NCBI GenBank assembly: GCA_028281235.1
Contig: JANQKG010000008.1
Span: 1-47,791, forward strand
Origin: Afifellaceae bacterium
Lineage (GTDB): Bacteria; Pseudomonadota; Alphaproteobacteria; Rhizobiales; Afifellaceae
Direction: 5' to 3'
DNA length: 47,791 nucleotides
Part shown: positions 17,783 to 25,566 of the stretch, in pieces
How the letters are laid out: each line of letters begins with the position of its first letter
Numbering within the stretch: position 1 is the stretch's first letter
Program-made: the position numbers and the translations under genes
Notes under the pieces: generated by a model
The model's input: the letters and a program-made list of their open reading frames with translations, nothing else
Told to the model about the DNA's origin: nothing
Databases searched by the model: none

Positions 17783-17906
17783 CTTTGCCGCCTGTCCTCG
17801 CAGAGTTGCGGCACCCTTTGCCCAATCGATGCACACGGGGCAATATGACCCAAGTGATTTGCCGCGCGACCGCTTTGCGGCTTTCGCGTTCGATAAGCGA
17901 GGGATC

Positions 17907-18257
17907 TTGGGCCGGCTGACGACACATGTGCTTGATGTTGCGCTCGGCAAACCCGCCGCAGCGCTTGCCGTCACCCTGCGCCGCGCCGACGGATCTGGCG
18001 GAGCGCTGGCGCGCATTGTGACCAATGCCGACGGGCGCGCGGAGCATCCTTTGTTGGAGGGCGACACGATGCAGGTGGGGCGCTACGAGCTGGTCTTTGC
18101 AGCCGGCGCTTATTTCGATCGTGTCGGCGTGACGCTGCCGGAACCAAAGTTCCTCGACGAGGTTGTCATCCGTTTCGGCATCGCAGACTCGAACGCGCAT
18201 TACCACGTGCCTCTGCTTCTTTCGCCGTTCGGCTATTCCACCTATCGGGGAAGCTGA
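17907..18257 (+). CDS. uraH: 5-hydroxyisourate hydrolase (transthyretin-like)
   Basis: 116 aa from the TTG at 17907. It hydrolyses 5-hydroxyisourate to OHCU, the substrate of UraD. Catalytic and signature residues fit: His7 in GRLTTHVLD, Arg44, His98 (NAHYHVP) and the C-terminal YRGS. I choose TTG because the protein would then begin with GRLTTHVLDVALGKPA, as family members do, at the normal length. A GAGGG lies 4 to 5 bases upstream. Longer ATG-started readings (to 17772) would overlap uraD and add 45 residues with no similarity. The stop TGA overlaps the ATG of xdhA, so the genes are translationally coupled. Confidence 0.92.
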   Translation: MGRLTTHVLDVALGKPAAALAVTLRRADGSGGALARIVTNADGRAEHPLLEGDTMQVGRYELVFAAGAYFDRVGVTLPEPKFLDEVVIRFGIADSNAHYHVPLLLSPFGYSTYRGS

Positions 18258-19708
18258 TGGGCGACACCGTGCGCTTCCTGCTGGGGGAGGAAGAACGGGC
18301 GCTTTCGGATTTCGCTCCGACGCTAACGGTGTTGGAATATCTGCGCCGTCACGAGCGCTTGGTCGGCACGAAGGAAGGCTGCGCGGAAGGCGATTGCGGC
18401 GCGTGCACCGTCGTCCTGTCGGAGCCGAACGGAGAGGGTGGGCTTCGCCATCGCGCGGTCAATTCGTGCATTCAGTTCGTTTCGGTTCTGCACGGCCGGC
18501 AGCTCATTACGGTGGAGCATGTCAGGCAGGGCGACGGCTCGCTTCATCCGGTGCAGCAGGCGTTGGTGGAGAAGCACGGCTCGCAATGCGGCTTCTGCAC
18601 GCCAGGCTTCGTCATGCAGCTCTATGCCGGGTGGCTTGAGGGCACGCTGACGGACCGTCAGGCGGTGAAGGACTGGCTGGCCGGCAATCTCTGCCGCTGC
18701 ACCGGCTACGGGCCGATCGTGGAGGCGGGGCTGGCGGCGGGCGAGGCGAAACAGCCTGACGCTACGCATCTGGCCCACACGGCAGAGCGGCTCACCGTAT
18801 TGCAGGGCGACAGCATGCTGAGCGCCGGCAACAGCGAGGCCCGCGTCTTCGCGCCGCGCAATGCCGACGAATTGGCGGAGGTTTACGCAATGCATCCTGA
18901 CGCGGTGATCGTCGCCGGCGCGACGGATGTCGGGCTGTGGGTCACCAAGCAGCACCGGTCTTTCGACACGCTGATCGATGTCTCCCGCGTCGCCGATCTT
19001 TCCGGCATCGAAGATACGGATTCCGGGCTGACGATCGGGGCGACGTGCACGCATCGTGATGCAACGGCGTCGTTAGCTCAGCTTCATCCCGATCTTGGAG
19101 AGCTGGAGCGGCGCTTCGCTTCCATCCAGATCCGCAATGCCGGCACCGTTGGCGGCAACATCGCCAATGGCTCACCCATCGGCGATCTGCCGCCGGCGCT
19201 GATTGCGCTTGGCGCGGAGCTGACGCTGCGGCACGGGGACACGCGGCGGAAACTGCCGCTGGAGGATTTCTTCATTGCCTACGGCAAGCAGGATCGTGCA
19301 CCGGGCGAGTTCGTTGAGCGCGTGTTTGTGCCCCGGCTTCCGCCCGGCGCTCGCTTCGGCTGCTACAAGATTTCGAAGCGCTTCGACCAGGACATCTCGG
19401 CTGTGATGGCGGCGTTTCGCGTCAGGCTGCGCGGAGGTCGCGTGGCCGATGCGCGGATTGCCTTTGGCGGTATGGCCGCAACGCCGAAGCGGGCGCTGGC
19501 CGCGGAAGCCGCGCTTGTCGGGGCGGTCTTCAGCAAGGCCACCGTGTCGCAAGCGGTCGACGCTTTGGCGCAGGACTTCGCGCCGATCACGGATATGCGC
19601 GCTTCTGCGGTTTACCGGCTCAAGGTCGCGCAGAACCTCCTGCGGCGCTTCCATGTAGAGAACAGCACCGACGCGCCGCCGGCCACGCGCGTTGTGGAGC
19701 ATGCATGA
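18257..19708 (+). CDS. xdhA: Xanthine dehydrogenase small subunit (2Fe-2S / FAD)
   Basis: 483 aa. It carries electrons from the molybdenum subunit to NAD+ through two 2Fe-2S clusters and FAD, oxidising hypoxanthine and xanthine to urate. The plant-type cluster is at Cys42, 47, 50 and 71 (EGCAEGDCGACTVVL). The second cluster is at Cys111, 114, 146 and 148 (CGFCTPGF, NLCRCTGYGP). An FAD-binding domain runs from about 190 (FAPRNADELAEVY, then IVAGATDVGLWV), followed by the CO-dehydrogenase flavoprotein C-terminal domain with NAGTVGGNIANGSPIGD. Its start overlaps the uraH stop, and its end overlaps xdhB by 4 bases. Confidence 0.97.
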   Translation: MGDTVRFLLGEEERALSDFAPTLTVLEYLRRHERLVGTKEGCAEGDCGACTVVLSEPNGEGGLRHRAVNSCIQFVSVLHGRQLITVEHVRQGDGSLHPVQQALVEKHGSQCGFCTPGFVMQLYAGWLEGTLTDRQAVKDWLAGNLCRCTGYGPIVEAGLAAGEAKQPDATHLAHTAERLTVLQGDSMLSAGNSEARVFAPRNADELAEVYAMHPDAVIVAGATDVGLWVTKQHRSFDTLIDVSRVADLSGIEDTDSGLTIGATCTHRDATASLAQLHPDLGELERRFASIQIRNAGTVGGNIANGSPIGDLPPALIALGAELTLRHGDTRRKLPLEDFFIAYGKQDRAPGEFVERVFVPRLPPGARFGCYKISKRFDQDISAVMAAFRVRLRGGRVADARIAFGGMAATPKRALAAEAALVGAVFSKATVSQAVDALAQDFAPITDMRASAVYRLKVAQNLLRRFHVENSTDAPPATRVVEHA

Positions 19709-22107
19709 TGGACGAGACCGCCATCCAAGACCGCAGCGGTGCCGGTGAGATTAAGTCCGTTCCGCACGAAAGACCGTCTCAGGAGGAGGCCATTCGCGGT
19801 GGCGTGCACGATCCGGCGATCCATGACAGCGCCGCGCGGCATGTCAGCGGCGAGGCGGTCTACGTCGACGATATCCCGGAGCTGCCCGGAACGCTGCAAG
19901 TCTACATCGCCATGAGTGAGCGGGCGCATGCACGGCTCGTCTCGCTCGATGTCTCAGCGGTGCGCGACGCGCCGGGCGTCGCCTGCGTGCTGACGGCCGA
20001 CGACATTCCCGGCGAGAACGACGCCAGCCCCGTGGCGCATGACGATCCGGTCTTTGCGGAAGACAAGGTGGAATATGTCGGGCAGTCGATCTTTGCGGTG
20101 GCCGCGGAGGACCTGGCTCAGGCGCGGGCGGCGGCGAAGCTGGCGCGCGTCGAATACGAAGATTTACCGGCGCTGATCTCGATCGAGGAGTCGCTCGCCG
20201 CCGACGCGGACCTGCCCACTGCGCCGCCACACGAGATGCGGCTTGGCGATGCGGACGCCGCCATCACATCCGCCCCATATCGTCTTGAGGGTACGGTTCA
20301 CATTGGCGGGCAGGACCATTTCTATCTGGAGGGCCAGGTCGCCTATGCCGTGCCGGGCGAGGCCGGCGACATGCTGGTCCATTCTTCCACGCAGCATCCG
20401 AGCGAAGTGCAGCACAACGTCGCCAAGGTGCTCGGCCTGCCGGACAATGCCGTCACGGTCGAGCTCAGGCGTATGGGCGGCGGTTTTGGCGGCAAGGAGA
20501 GCCAGCCGGCGCTCATGGCCGCGGTTGCCGCGCTGGTGGCGCGGAAGACGGGCCGCCCGGCCAAGGTTCGCCTCGACCGCGACGACGATATGGAGATGAC
20601 CGGCAAGCGCCACGACTTCCGCATCGATTACGCGGTCGGCTTTGACGATGACGGCCGCATCAAAGGCGTGCGCTTCGATCAGGCGGCGCGCTGCGGCTAT
20701 TCCGCCGATCTGTCCGCCGCGATTGCTGACCGCGCCATGTTCCACGCCGACAATGCGTACCAGCTCAACAATGCGCATATTCGCTCGCGGCGCATGAAGA
20801 CGCATACCGTGTCGAACACAGCGTTTCGCGGCTTTGGCGGCCCGCAGGGGATGGTGGGGATTGAGCGTGTGATCGATGCCATTGCCTTCAAGCTCGGCAA
20901 GGACCCGCTCGATGTGCGGCGCGCCAATTTCTATCCGGCCGAAGGCGGCGGGATCACGCCGTACCATATGGAGGTCACCGATTCCGTCATCGGCGAGATG
21001 GTCGACGCGCTGGAAGCTTCGTCAAACTATCGCGCGCGGCGCAAAGCTGTGCGCACCTTCAACGCCACCAGCCCGATCCTCAAGAAGGGGATTGCGCTGA
21101 CGCCGGTGAAGTTCGGCATCTCCTTCACCACCAAACACCTCAATCAGGCCGGCGCGCTCGTTCACGTCTACAAGGACGGCTCCGTGCACCTCAACCATGG
21201 CGGCACGGAGATGGGGCAGGGCCTCTTCACGAAGGTGGCGCAGGTTGTGGCTGAGGAGTTTCAGATCGATCTGGCGCATGTGAAGATCACCGCGACGACG
21301 ACCGCCAAGGTGCCGAACACGTCGGCGACGGCGGCATCATCCGGCTCAGACCTGAACGGCATGGCGGCGCGCAACGCAGCCCGCACAATCAAGCATCGGA
21401 TCATCGCGTTTGCCGCGGAGAAGTACAAGGTCCGCGAGGAGCAGGTCGTGTTCCTGCCGAACCGCGTGCGCGTCGGGAACGAGGAGATGCGCTTTGCCGA
21501 CCTTGTGGCGGAGGCCTATCTCGGCCGCGTATCGCTGTCCTCCACCGGCTTCTACGCCACGCCGGAGATTCACTACGACCGTGACAAGGCGCGCGGCCGC
21601 CCGTTCTTCTACTTTGCCTATGGGGCGGCGGTCAGTGAGGTGGTGATCGACACCTTGACCGGCGAGAACCGCGTGCTCGGCGTCGATATCCTTCACGACG
21701 CCGGCCGCTCGCTCAATCCGGCCGTGGATATGGGACAGATTGAAGGCGGGTTCATTCAAGGCCTGGGTTGGCTGACGACCGAGGAGCTGTGGTGGGACGA
21801 CACGGGTAAGCTACGCACACACGCGCCCTCGACCTACAAAATCCCCACCGCCAATGACCGGCCGGATCACATGAACATCCGCATCTGGGACAAGGGCGTG
21901 AACAGGTCGGAGACGATCTATCGCTCCAAGGCTGTCGGCGAGCCGCCGCTTATGCTGGCGCTTTCGGCGTTCTCTGCGCTGGTCGATGCGGTGGCGGCGG
22001 CTGGCGACTACAAAGCCTTTCCGCATCTCGATACGCCCGCGACTCCGGAGCGGATATTGATGGCGGTGGAGGATGTGCGCGTGCGTGCTGAGGGAGGCGG
22101 GGCGTGA
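19705..22107 (+). CDS. xdhB: Xanthine dehydrogenase large subunit (molybdopterin)
   Basis: 800 aa. This is the molybdenum cofactor subunit that hydroxylates xanthine to urate. The N-terminal hammerhead domain starts about residue 45 (SAARHVSGEAVYVDDIPE). The molybdenum cofactor-binding glycine motif GGGFGGKE begins at 258. FRGFGGPQG at about 373 matches the substrate-site region. Glu746 in SKAVGEPPLMLA is the catalytic glutamate. The ATG at 19705 overlaps xdhA by 4 bases (ATGA), indicating coupled translation. It is followed by a 184-bp gap with two REP-like palindromes and then xdhC. Confidence 0.97.
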   Translation: MMDETAIQDRSGAGEIKSVPHERPSQEEAIRGGVHDPAIHDSAARHVSGEAVYVDDIPELPGTLQVYIAMSERAHARLVSLDVSAVRDAPGVACVLTADDIPGENDASPVAHDDPVFAEDKVEYVGQSIFAVAAEDLAQARAAAKLARVEYEDLPALISIEESLAADADLPTAPPHEMRLGDADAAITSAPYRLEGTVHIGGQDHFYLEGQVAYAVPGEAGDMLVHSSTQHPSEVQHNVAKVLGLPDNAVTVELRRMGGGFGGKESQPALMAAVAALVARKTGRPAKVRLDRDDDMEMTGKRHDFRIDYAVGFDDDGRIKGVRFDQAARCGYSADLSAAIADRAMFHADNAYQLNNAHIRSRRMKTHTVSNTAFRGFGGPQGMVGIERVIDAIAFKLGKDPLDVRRANFYPAEGGGITPYHMEVTDSVIGEMVDALEASSNYRARRKAVRTFNATSPILKKGIALTPVKFGISFTTKHLNQAGALVHVYKDGSVHLNHGGTEMGQGLFTKVAQVVAEEFQIDLAHVKITATTTAKVPNTSATAASSGSDLNGMAARNAARTIKHRIIAFAAEKYKVREEQVVFLPNRVRVGNEEMRFADLVAEAYLGRVSLSSTGFYATPEIHYDRDKARGRPFFYFAYGAAVSEVVIDTLTGENRVLGVDILHDAGRSLNPAVDMGQIEGGFIQGLGWLTTEELWWDDTGKLRTHAPSTYKIPTANDRPDHMNIRIWDKGVNRSETIYRSKAVGEPPLMLALSAFSALVDAVAAAGDYKAFPHLDTPATPERILMAVEDVRVRAEGGGA

Positions 22108-22134
22108 TGCGAACGCTCAGACCTTGCGTTTGTC

Positions 22135-22268
22135 ATCCCGGCCGAGCGGTGCGAGGGCCGGGATCCATAGCCGCCCCGGTTCTGCGAGGGGGTAGCGGTG
22201 GTCAGAGACAGGTTTCGGACACCTGTGTTCATGGGTCCCGGTCTTGCCGCTCTGCGGCAAACCGGGAT
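22135..22268. repeat. Pair of REP-like palindromes between xdhB and xdhC
   Basis: Two hairpins: 22135-22164 (ATCCCGGCC / GGGCCGGGAT with an 11-base loop) and 22235-22268 (GTCCCGGT + CTTGCCGC pairing with GCGGCAAACCGGGAT). The second resembles the unit at 3031-3062. They lie in the only sizeable gap inside the xdh operon and could adjust the relative levels of xdhAB and xdhC. Confidence 0.72.
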
Positions 22269-22291
22269 GACAGCCTCGGGGGCAAGGCGTG

Positions 22292-23431
22292 ATGCGCGCG
22301 TGGCTTGACGCAGCGGTGGAAGCGCTTGAGCGCGGCGAGGCGGTCGCGCTCGTTCATGTGGTGGCGCTGAAGGGCTCGGGCCCGCGTGAAGAGGGCGCGC
22401 AGATGCTCGTGCGCGAGGACGGCATTTCCGGAACGATCGGCGGCGGCGAATTGGAGCGTGCGGCGATCTTCCGCGCGCGCGAGTTGATGCGGTCGGGCGG
22501 AGCATCCGTTGAGCGCCTGGCGCTTGGCCCGGCGCTCAATCAATGCTGTGGCGGCTCGGTGACGTTGGCGTTTGAGCCCTTCGCCCCGGCCGACCTTGTC
22601 TGGCTCAAGAAGCTCATGCATGCGGCGGAGGGACCGGAGCCCGTGTTTCGCACAGTCGTGATTGATGCGACCGGCGCGCTCCGGCGTGATTGGGAGACCG
22701 GCGGCGAGGGCCCGGACTTCAAGGCGTGCTCCGGCGACACCTCTCCCCATGGGGGAGAGGTCGGCCGAGCGAAGCGAAGGCCGGGTGAGGGGGACATCCA
22801 CCGCGATCTTCCCCTCACCCGACACACGCCTGGCGGCGTGCGTCGACCTCTCCCCGGAGGGGAGAGGAAACGTCCATCGCCGGCGAAGGTGAATGGTGGC
22901 ACGGTCGAGATACGCGAGCGCGTCAATCCTCCAAGGCAGGAGCTGTGGCTGTTCGGCGCAGGGCATGTCGGCCGCGCGCTCGTGCCGGCGCTTCATCCTC
23001 TCGGCTTTGCCATCAACTGGGTGGATGGGCGTGCGGGCCAGTTTCCCGAGCCACCGCTTCCCGGTGTCAAGCAGCTTGCGCTCGCCATGCCGGAACTCGC
23101 GGTCGACGAGGTCCGGCCAGGCGCCATCTTTCTGGTGATGACGCACAGCCATCCGCTCGACGAGGCGATCTGCGAAGCCGTGCTGCGGCGGGCGGATTTT
23201 GCTTATCTGGGGCTCATCGGGTCGAAGACGAAGCGCGCGCAATTCAGAAAGCGCCTCGCCGCCGCCGGCATCCCTGACGCCATGTTGGAGCGGCTCACGT
23301 GCCCGATCGGGCTTTCCGGCATCTCGAGCAAGGAGCCCGCGGCGATCGCGGCGTCGGTGGCCGCCGATCTTCTCGCGCGCCGCGAGGCCGTCCGCCTTCA
23401 GCCAAACCAAACGGTGTTGCATGGACGATGA
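22292..23431 (+). CDS. xdhC: Xanthine dehydrogenase accessory protein, with an in-frame repeat insertion
   Basis: 379 aa from the ATG at 22292 (an in-frame GTG lies one codon earlier). XdhC binds the molybdenum cofactor, promotes its sulfuration and inserts it into XdhB. The N-terminal XdhC/CoxI domain (about 1-135) has VVALKGSGPREEGAQMLV and SGTIGGGELE. The C-terminal Rossmann-like domain begins near residue 215 (ELWLFGAGHVGRALVPAL) and includes YLGLIGSKTKRAQF. Between them, residues about 150-192 are translated from a family B palindromic repeat (22740-22867) and read as a basic, Gly/Pro/Arg-rich insert. The frame is open throughout and both domains are intact, so the gene is probably functional with an enlarged linker. 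Its stop overlaps the start of guaD. Confidence 0.92.
   Translation: MRAWLDAAVEALERGEAVALVHVVALKGSGPREEGAQMLVREDGISGTIGGGELERAAIFRARELMRSGGASVERLALGPALNQCCGGSVTLAFEPFAPADLVWLKKLMHAAEGPEPVFRTVVIDATGALRRDWETGGEGPDFKACSGDTSPHGGEVGRAKRRPGEGDIHRDLPLTRHTPGGVRRPLPGGERKRPSPAKVNGGTVEIRERVNPPRQELWLFGAGHVGRALVPALHPLGFAINWVDGRAGQFPEPPLPGVKQLALAMPELAVDEVRPGAIFLVMTHSHPLDEAICEAVLRRADFAYLGLIGSKTKRAQFRKRLAAAGIPDAMLERLTCPIGLSGISSKEPAAIAASVAADLLARREAVRLQPNQTVLHGR
22740..22867. repeat. CTCTCCCC/GGGGAGAG palindromic repeat, family B, copy 4, inside xdhC
   Basis: End hairpins CCTCTCCCCATGGGGGAGAGG and CCTCTCCCCGGAGGGGAGAGG enclose GGGTGAGGGGG and CCCCTCACCC, the same order as copy 1. It is translated within xdhC without a stop codon and falls between the two XdhC domains. 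Typical intergenic copies are at 4046, 5615 and 6269. Confidence 0.88.
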
Positions 23432-23900
23432 ACAGCGTCGCGGCTTCATGCGCCGCGCCATTCAGCTTTCAGCAGAACGTATGCGAACGGGCGAGGGCGG
23501 TCCGTTCGGCGCCATCATCGTCAAGGACGGTGAGATCATCGCGGAGGGCTGGAACCGCGTCACGTCGGAGAACGACCCGACGGCGCATGCGGAAGTGACG
23601 GCGATCCGCCGCGCCTGCGCTGCGCTCGGCGATTTCTCGCTGGCGGGCTGCGAGATCTATACAAGCTGTGAGCCCTGCCCGATGTGCCTGGCGGCCATCT
23701 ATTGGGCGCGGCTTGACCGCATCTTCTTCGCCAACACACGCGAGGACGCGGCGGCGATCGGCTTTGACGACGAGCACATCTACGGCGAGGTGGCGAAGCC
23801 GATCGATCGCCGCGACATCCCGACGATCAAGCTCGACATGCCGGAGGCCGAAGCAGTGTTCGCCGAATGGCAGGCTAAGCCCGACAAGGTGCGGTATTAG
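23421..23900 (+). CDS. guaD: Guanine deaminase (CDA-type nucleoside deaminase family)
   Basis: 159 aa. It deaminates guanine to xanthine, feeding xanthine dehydrogenase. This is the short cytidine-deaminase-fold type, as in Bacillus GuaD, not the long amidohydrolase type. Zinc ligands are His56 in HAE (with Glu58 as proton shuttle) and Cys86 and Cys89 in CEPCPMC. The IGFDDEHIYGEVAKP block (about 114-128) is seen in guanine deaminases rather than in tRNA adenosine deaminases. The ATG at 23421 overlaps the xdhC stop by 11 bases, so it belongs to the same operon. A TadA-like alternative is unlikely given the context. Confidence 0.9.
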   Translation: MDDEQRRGFMRRAIQLSAERMRTGEGGPFGAIIVKDGEIIAEGWNRVTSENDPTAHAEVTAIRRACAALGDFSLAGCEIYTSCEPCPMCLAAIYWARLDRIFFANTREDAAAIGFDDEHIYGEVAKPIDRRDIPTIKLDMPEAEAVFAEWQAKPDKVRY

Positions 23901-24021
23901 GGATTGGTGATGGTGATTTGGGACGAGGTCGGTGATGCGTGATGCAGCTCTGTGTCGTCTACAGCGCTACCGCATGCATACCTTATCGGGCTGGCCGACG
24001 CCTGTTCACGGCACGGCTCAA

Positions 24022-24295
24022 CACCTCCCCCTTGCGGGGAGGTCGAAATTCGAAGCGTCGCGAATCGATGCGCTCAAATTTCGGGTGGGGGTTCACCCCT
24101 TCATCCCTCATCCTGAGGTGCGTCTTTCGCCTCCTGAGCTTGTCGAAGGGCGAGGCTCAGCGCTTCGCGCTTCGCACCTCAGGATGAGGGCGAAAGACGC
24201 CTCGAAGGACGGGATGAAAAGGGAGAGCCCACCCCCACCCGAAAACCGGCGTCGCGTTGCTCCTTGGTTTTCGACCTCCCCGCAAGGGGGAGGTG
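24022..24295. repeat. Palindromic repeat, family D, copy 2, with a nested family C unit
   Basis: The outer element has end hairpins ACCTCCCCCTTGCGGGGAGGT and CCTCCCCGCAAGGGGGAGG, plus GGTCGAAATTCG and GGTTTTCGACC inside them, as in copy 1. Its centre is interrupted by a complete family C unit at 24098-24219. It fills most of the 459-bp gap between guaD and puuD, which holds no gene I can support. The remaining part before puuD is a C-rich AATCCCC tract (24328-24358). Confidence 0.83.
24098..24219. repeat. Long palindromic repeat, family C, copy 2 (nested in family D)
   Basis: Reverse complement of the unit at 15584-15690, nearly identical in its arms (CCCTCATCCTGAGGTGCG, GGCGAAAGACGCC), with a slightly longer stretch on one side of the centre (CTCCTGAGCTTGTCGAAGG). 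It lies in the middle of a family D element. Confidence 0.83.
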
Positions 24296-24359
24296 GGGCG
24301 CGAGCAGGAATGCCCACTGAGACTGCCCCAATCCCCAACCCCCAATCCCCAATCCCAAG

Positions 24360-25553
24360 ATGACCTCAGTCATCCTCGATTGGCTCAGTGCCATTCTGCG
24401 TTGGGCGCATGTCATGGCCGGCATCGCCTGGATCGGCTCGTCGTTCTTCTTCATTTGGCTTGAAGCGAGCCTGAAGAAGCGCGACGGCCAGGCGCCCGGC
24501 ATCCAAGGCGAAACGTGGATGGTGCATGGCGGCGGCTTTTACCTGGCGGAGAAATATGCTGTTGCGCCGGAGCGCATGCCCGACGAGCTGCACTGGTTCA
24601 AATACGAGGCTTACTTCACGCTGATCACCGGGCTCCTGCTCCTGGTCGTCATCTATTATCTCGAGGCGGAAGCGTTTCTCATCGACCGCGACAAGGTGGC
24701 GCTCAGTCCGCTCTGGGCGAGCCTCCTGTCGGCCGGCTCGCTAGCGGTCGCGTGGTTCATCTACGACGCAATGTGCCGGTCGCCGCTTGGGCAGAAGACC
24801 GGCTGGCTGGCGTTCTGGCTTTTCGTGGAGATCACCGCCTTCACCTTCTTCTATCACGGCATCTTCTCCGACCGCGCTGCGTTCCTGCATGTCGGTGCGA
24901 TGATTGGCACCATCATGGCGGCGAGCGTCTTCTTCGTGATCATCCCGAACCAGAAGAAGGTCGTGGCGGATCTGGTGGCCGGCCGGAAGCCCGATCCGGC
25001 GCTCGGCAAGCAGGCCGGGCAGCGCTCGCTGCACAACAACTACCTGACGCTGCCGGTGATCTTCTTCATGGTCTCCAATCACTATCCGGCCATGTTCGGG
25101 CATCCGTGGAGCCCGCTGATTGCGCTCGGTGTGGTGATCGCGGGCGCGCTGGTCCGCCACTACTTCAACGTCACCAACCACGGCATCGTCACCTGGGCGG
25201 CGATCGCCTCCATCCCGGCGTCGGTGGCCGTCGTCATCGTCCTGATTATCATCACAGCCTATCGGCCGGATCTGCGTGCAGGTGCCGGTGAGGTCGCCTT
25301 CGGTGATGTCCAGCGGATCGTCGACACCCATTGCGTGACCTGCCACTCCGCAACGCCCAGCCACGAGAGTTTTTCCGAAGCGCCGAAGGGTGTGGCGTTC
25401 GACACGGCCGATGCCATCAAGCTGCATGCGGAGACGATCAAGGCTCAGACCGTACTGTCCGACATCATGCCGCTCGGGAATGAGACCGGCATGACCGACA
25501 ACGAACGGCGGACGCTCGGGGCCTGGATCGATCAGGGTGCGCCACTGGAATAA
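24360..25553 (+). CDS. puuD: Urate hydroxylase PuuD (membrane-bound, cytochrome c fusion)
   Basis: 397 aa. It oxidises urate to 5-hydroxyisourate and passes electrons to the respiratory chain instead of making peroxide, replacing a soluble uricase. The N-terminal urate oxidase domain has several membrane helices (ILRWAHVMAGIAWIGSSFFF; LITGLLLLVVIYYL; further helices to about 300). The C-terminal cytochrome c domain binds haem through Cys325 and Cys328, with His329 as ligand (CVTCH), and has a late Met (DIMPLGNETGM) as a likely second axial ligand. The ATG at 24360 fits the family N-terminus, but no Shine-Dalgarno is visible, only a C-rich tract. Its product is the substrate of UraH. Confidence 0.94.
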   Translation: MTSVILDWLSAILRWAHVMAGIAWIGSSFFFIWLEASLKKRDGQAPGIQGETWMVHGGGFYLAEKYAVAPERMPDELHWFKYEAYFTLITGLLLLVVIYYLEAEAFLIDRDKVALSPLWASLLSAGSLAVAWFIYDAMCRSPLGQKTGWLAFWLFVEITAFTFFYHGIFSDRAAFLHVGAMIGTIMAASVFFVIIPNQKKVVADLVAGRKPDPALGKQAGQRSLHNNYLTLPVIFFMVSNHYPAMFGHPWSPLIALGVVIAGALVRHYFNVTNHGIVTWAAIASIPASVAVVIVLIIITAYRPDLRAGAGEVAFGDVQRIVDTHCVTCHSATPSHESFSEAPKGVAFDTADAIKLHAETIKAQTVLSDIMPLGNETGMTDNERRTLGAWIDQGAPLE

Positions 25554-25566
25554 GGGGGACGAGCCG

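Noticed and set aside
23421-23900. tRNA adenosine deaminase (TadA) instead of guanine deaminase
   Set aside because: The zinc motif alone fits both, but the FDDEHIY block and the place inside the xdh operon favour guanine deaminase.
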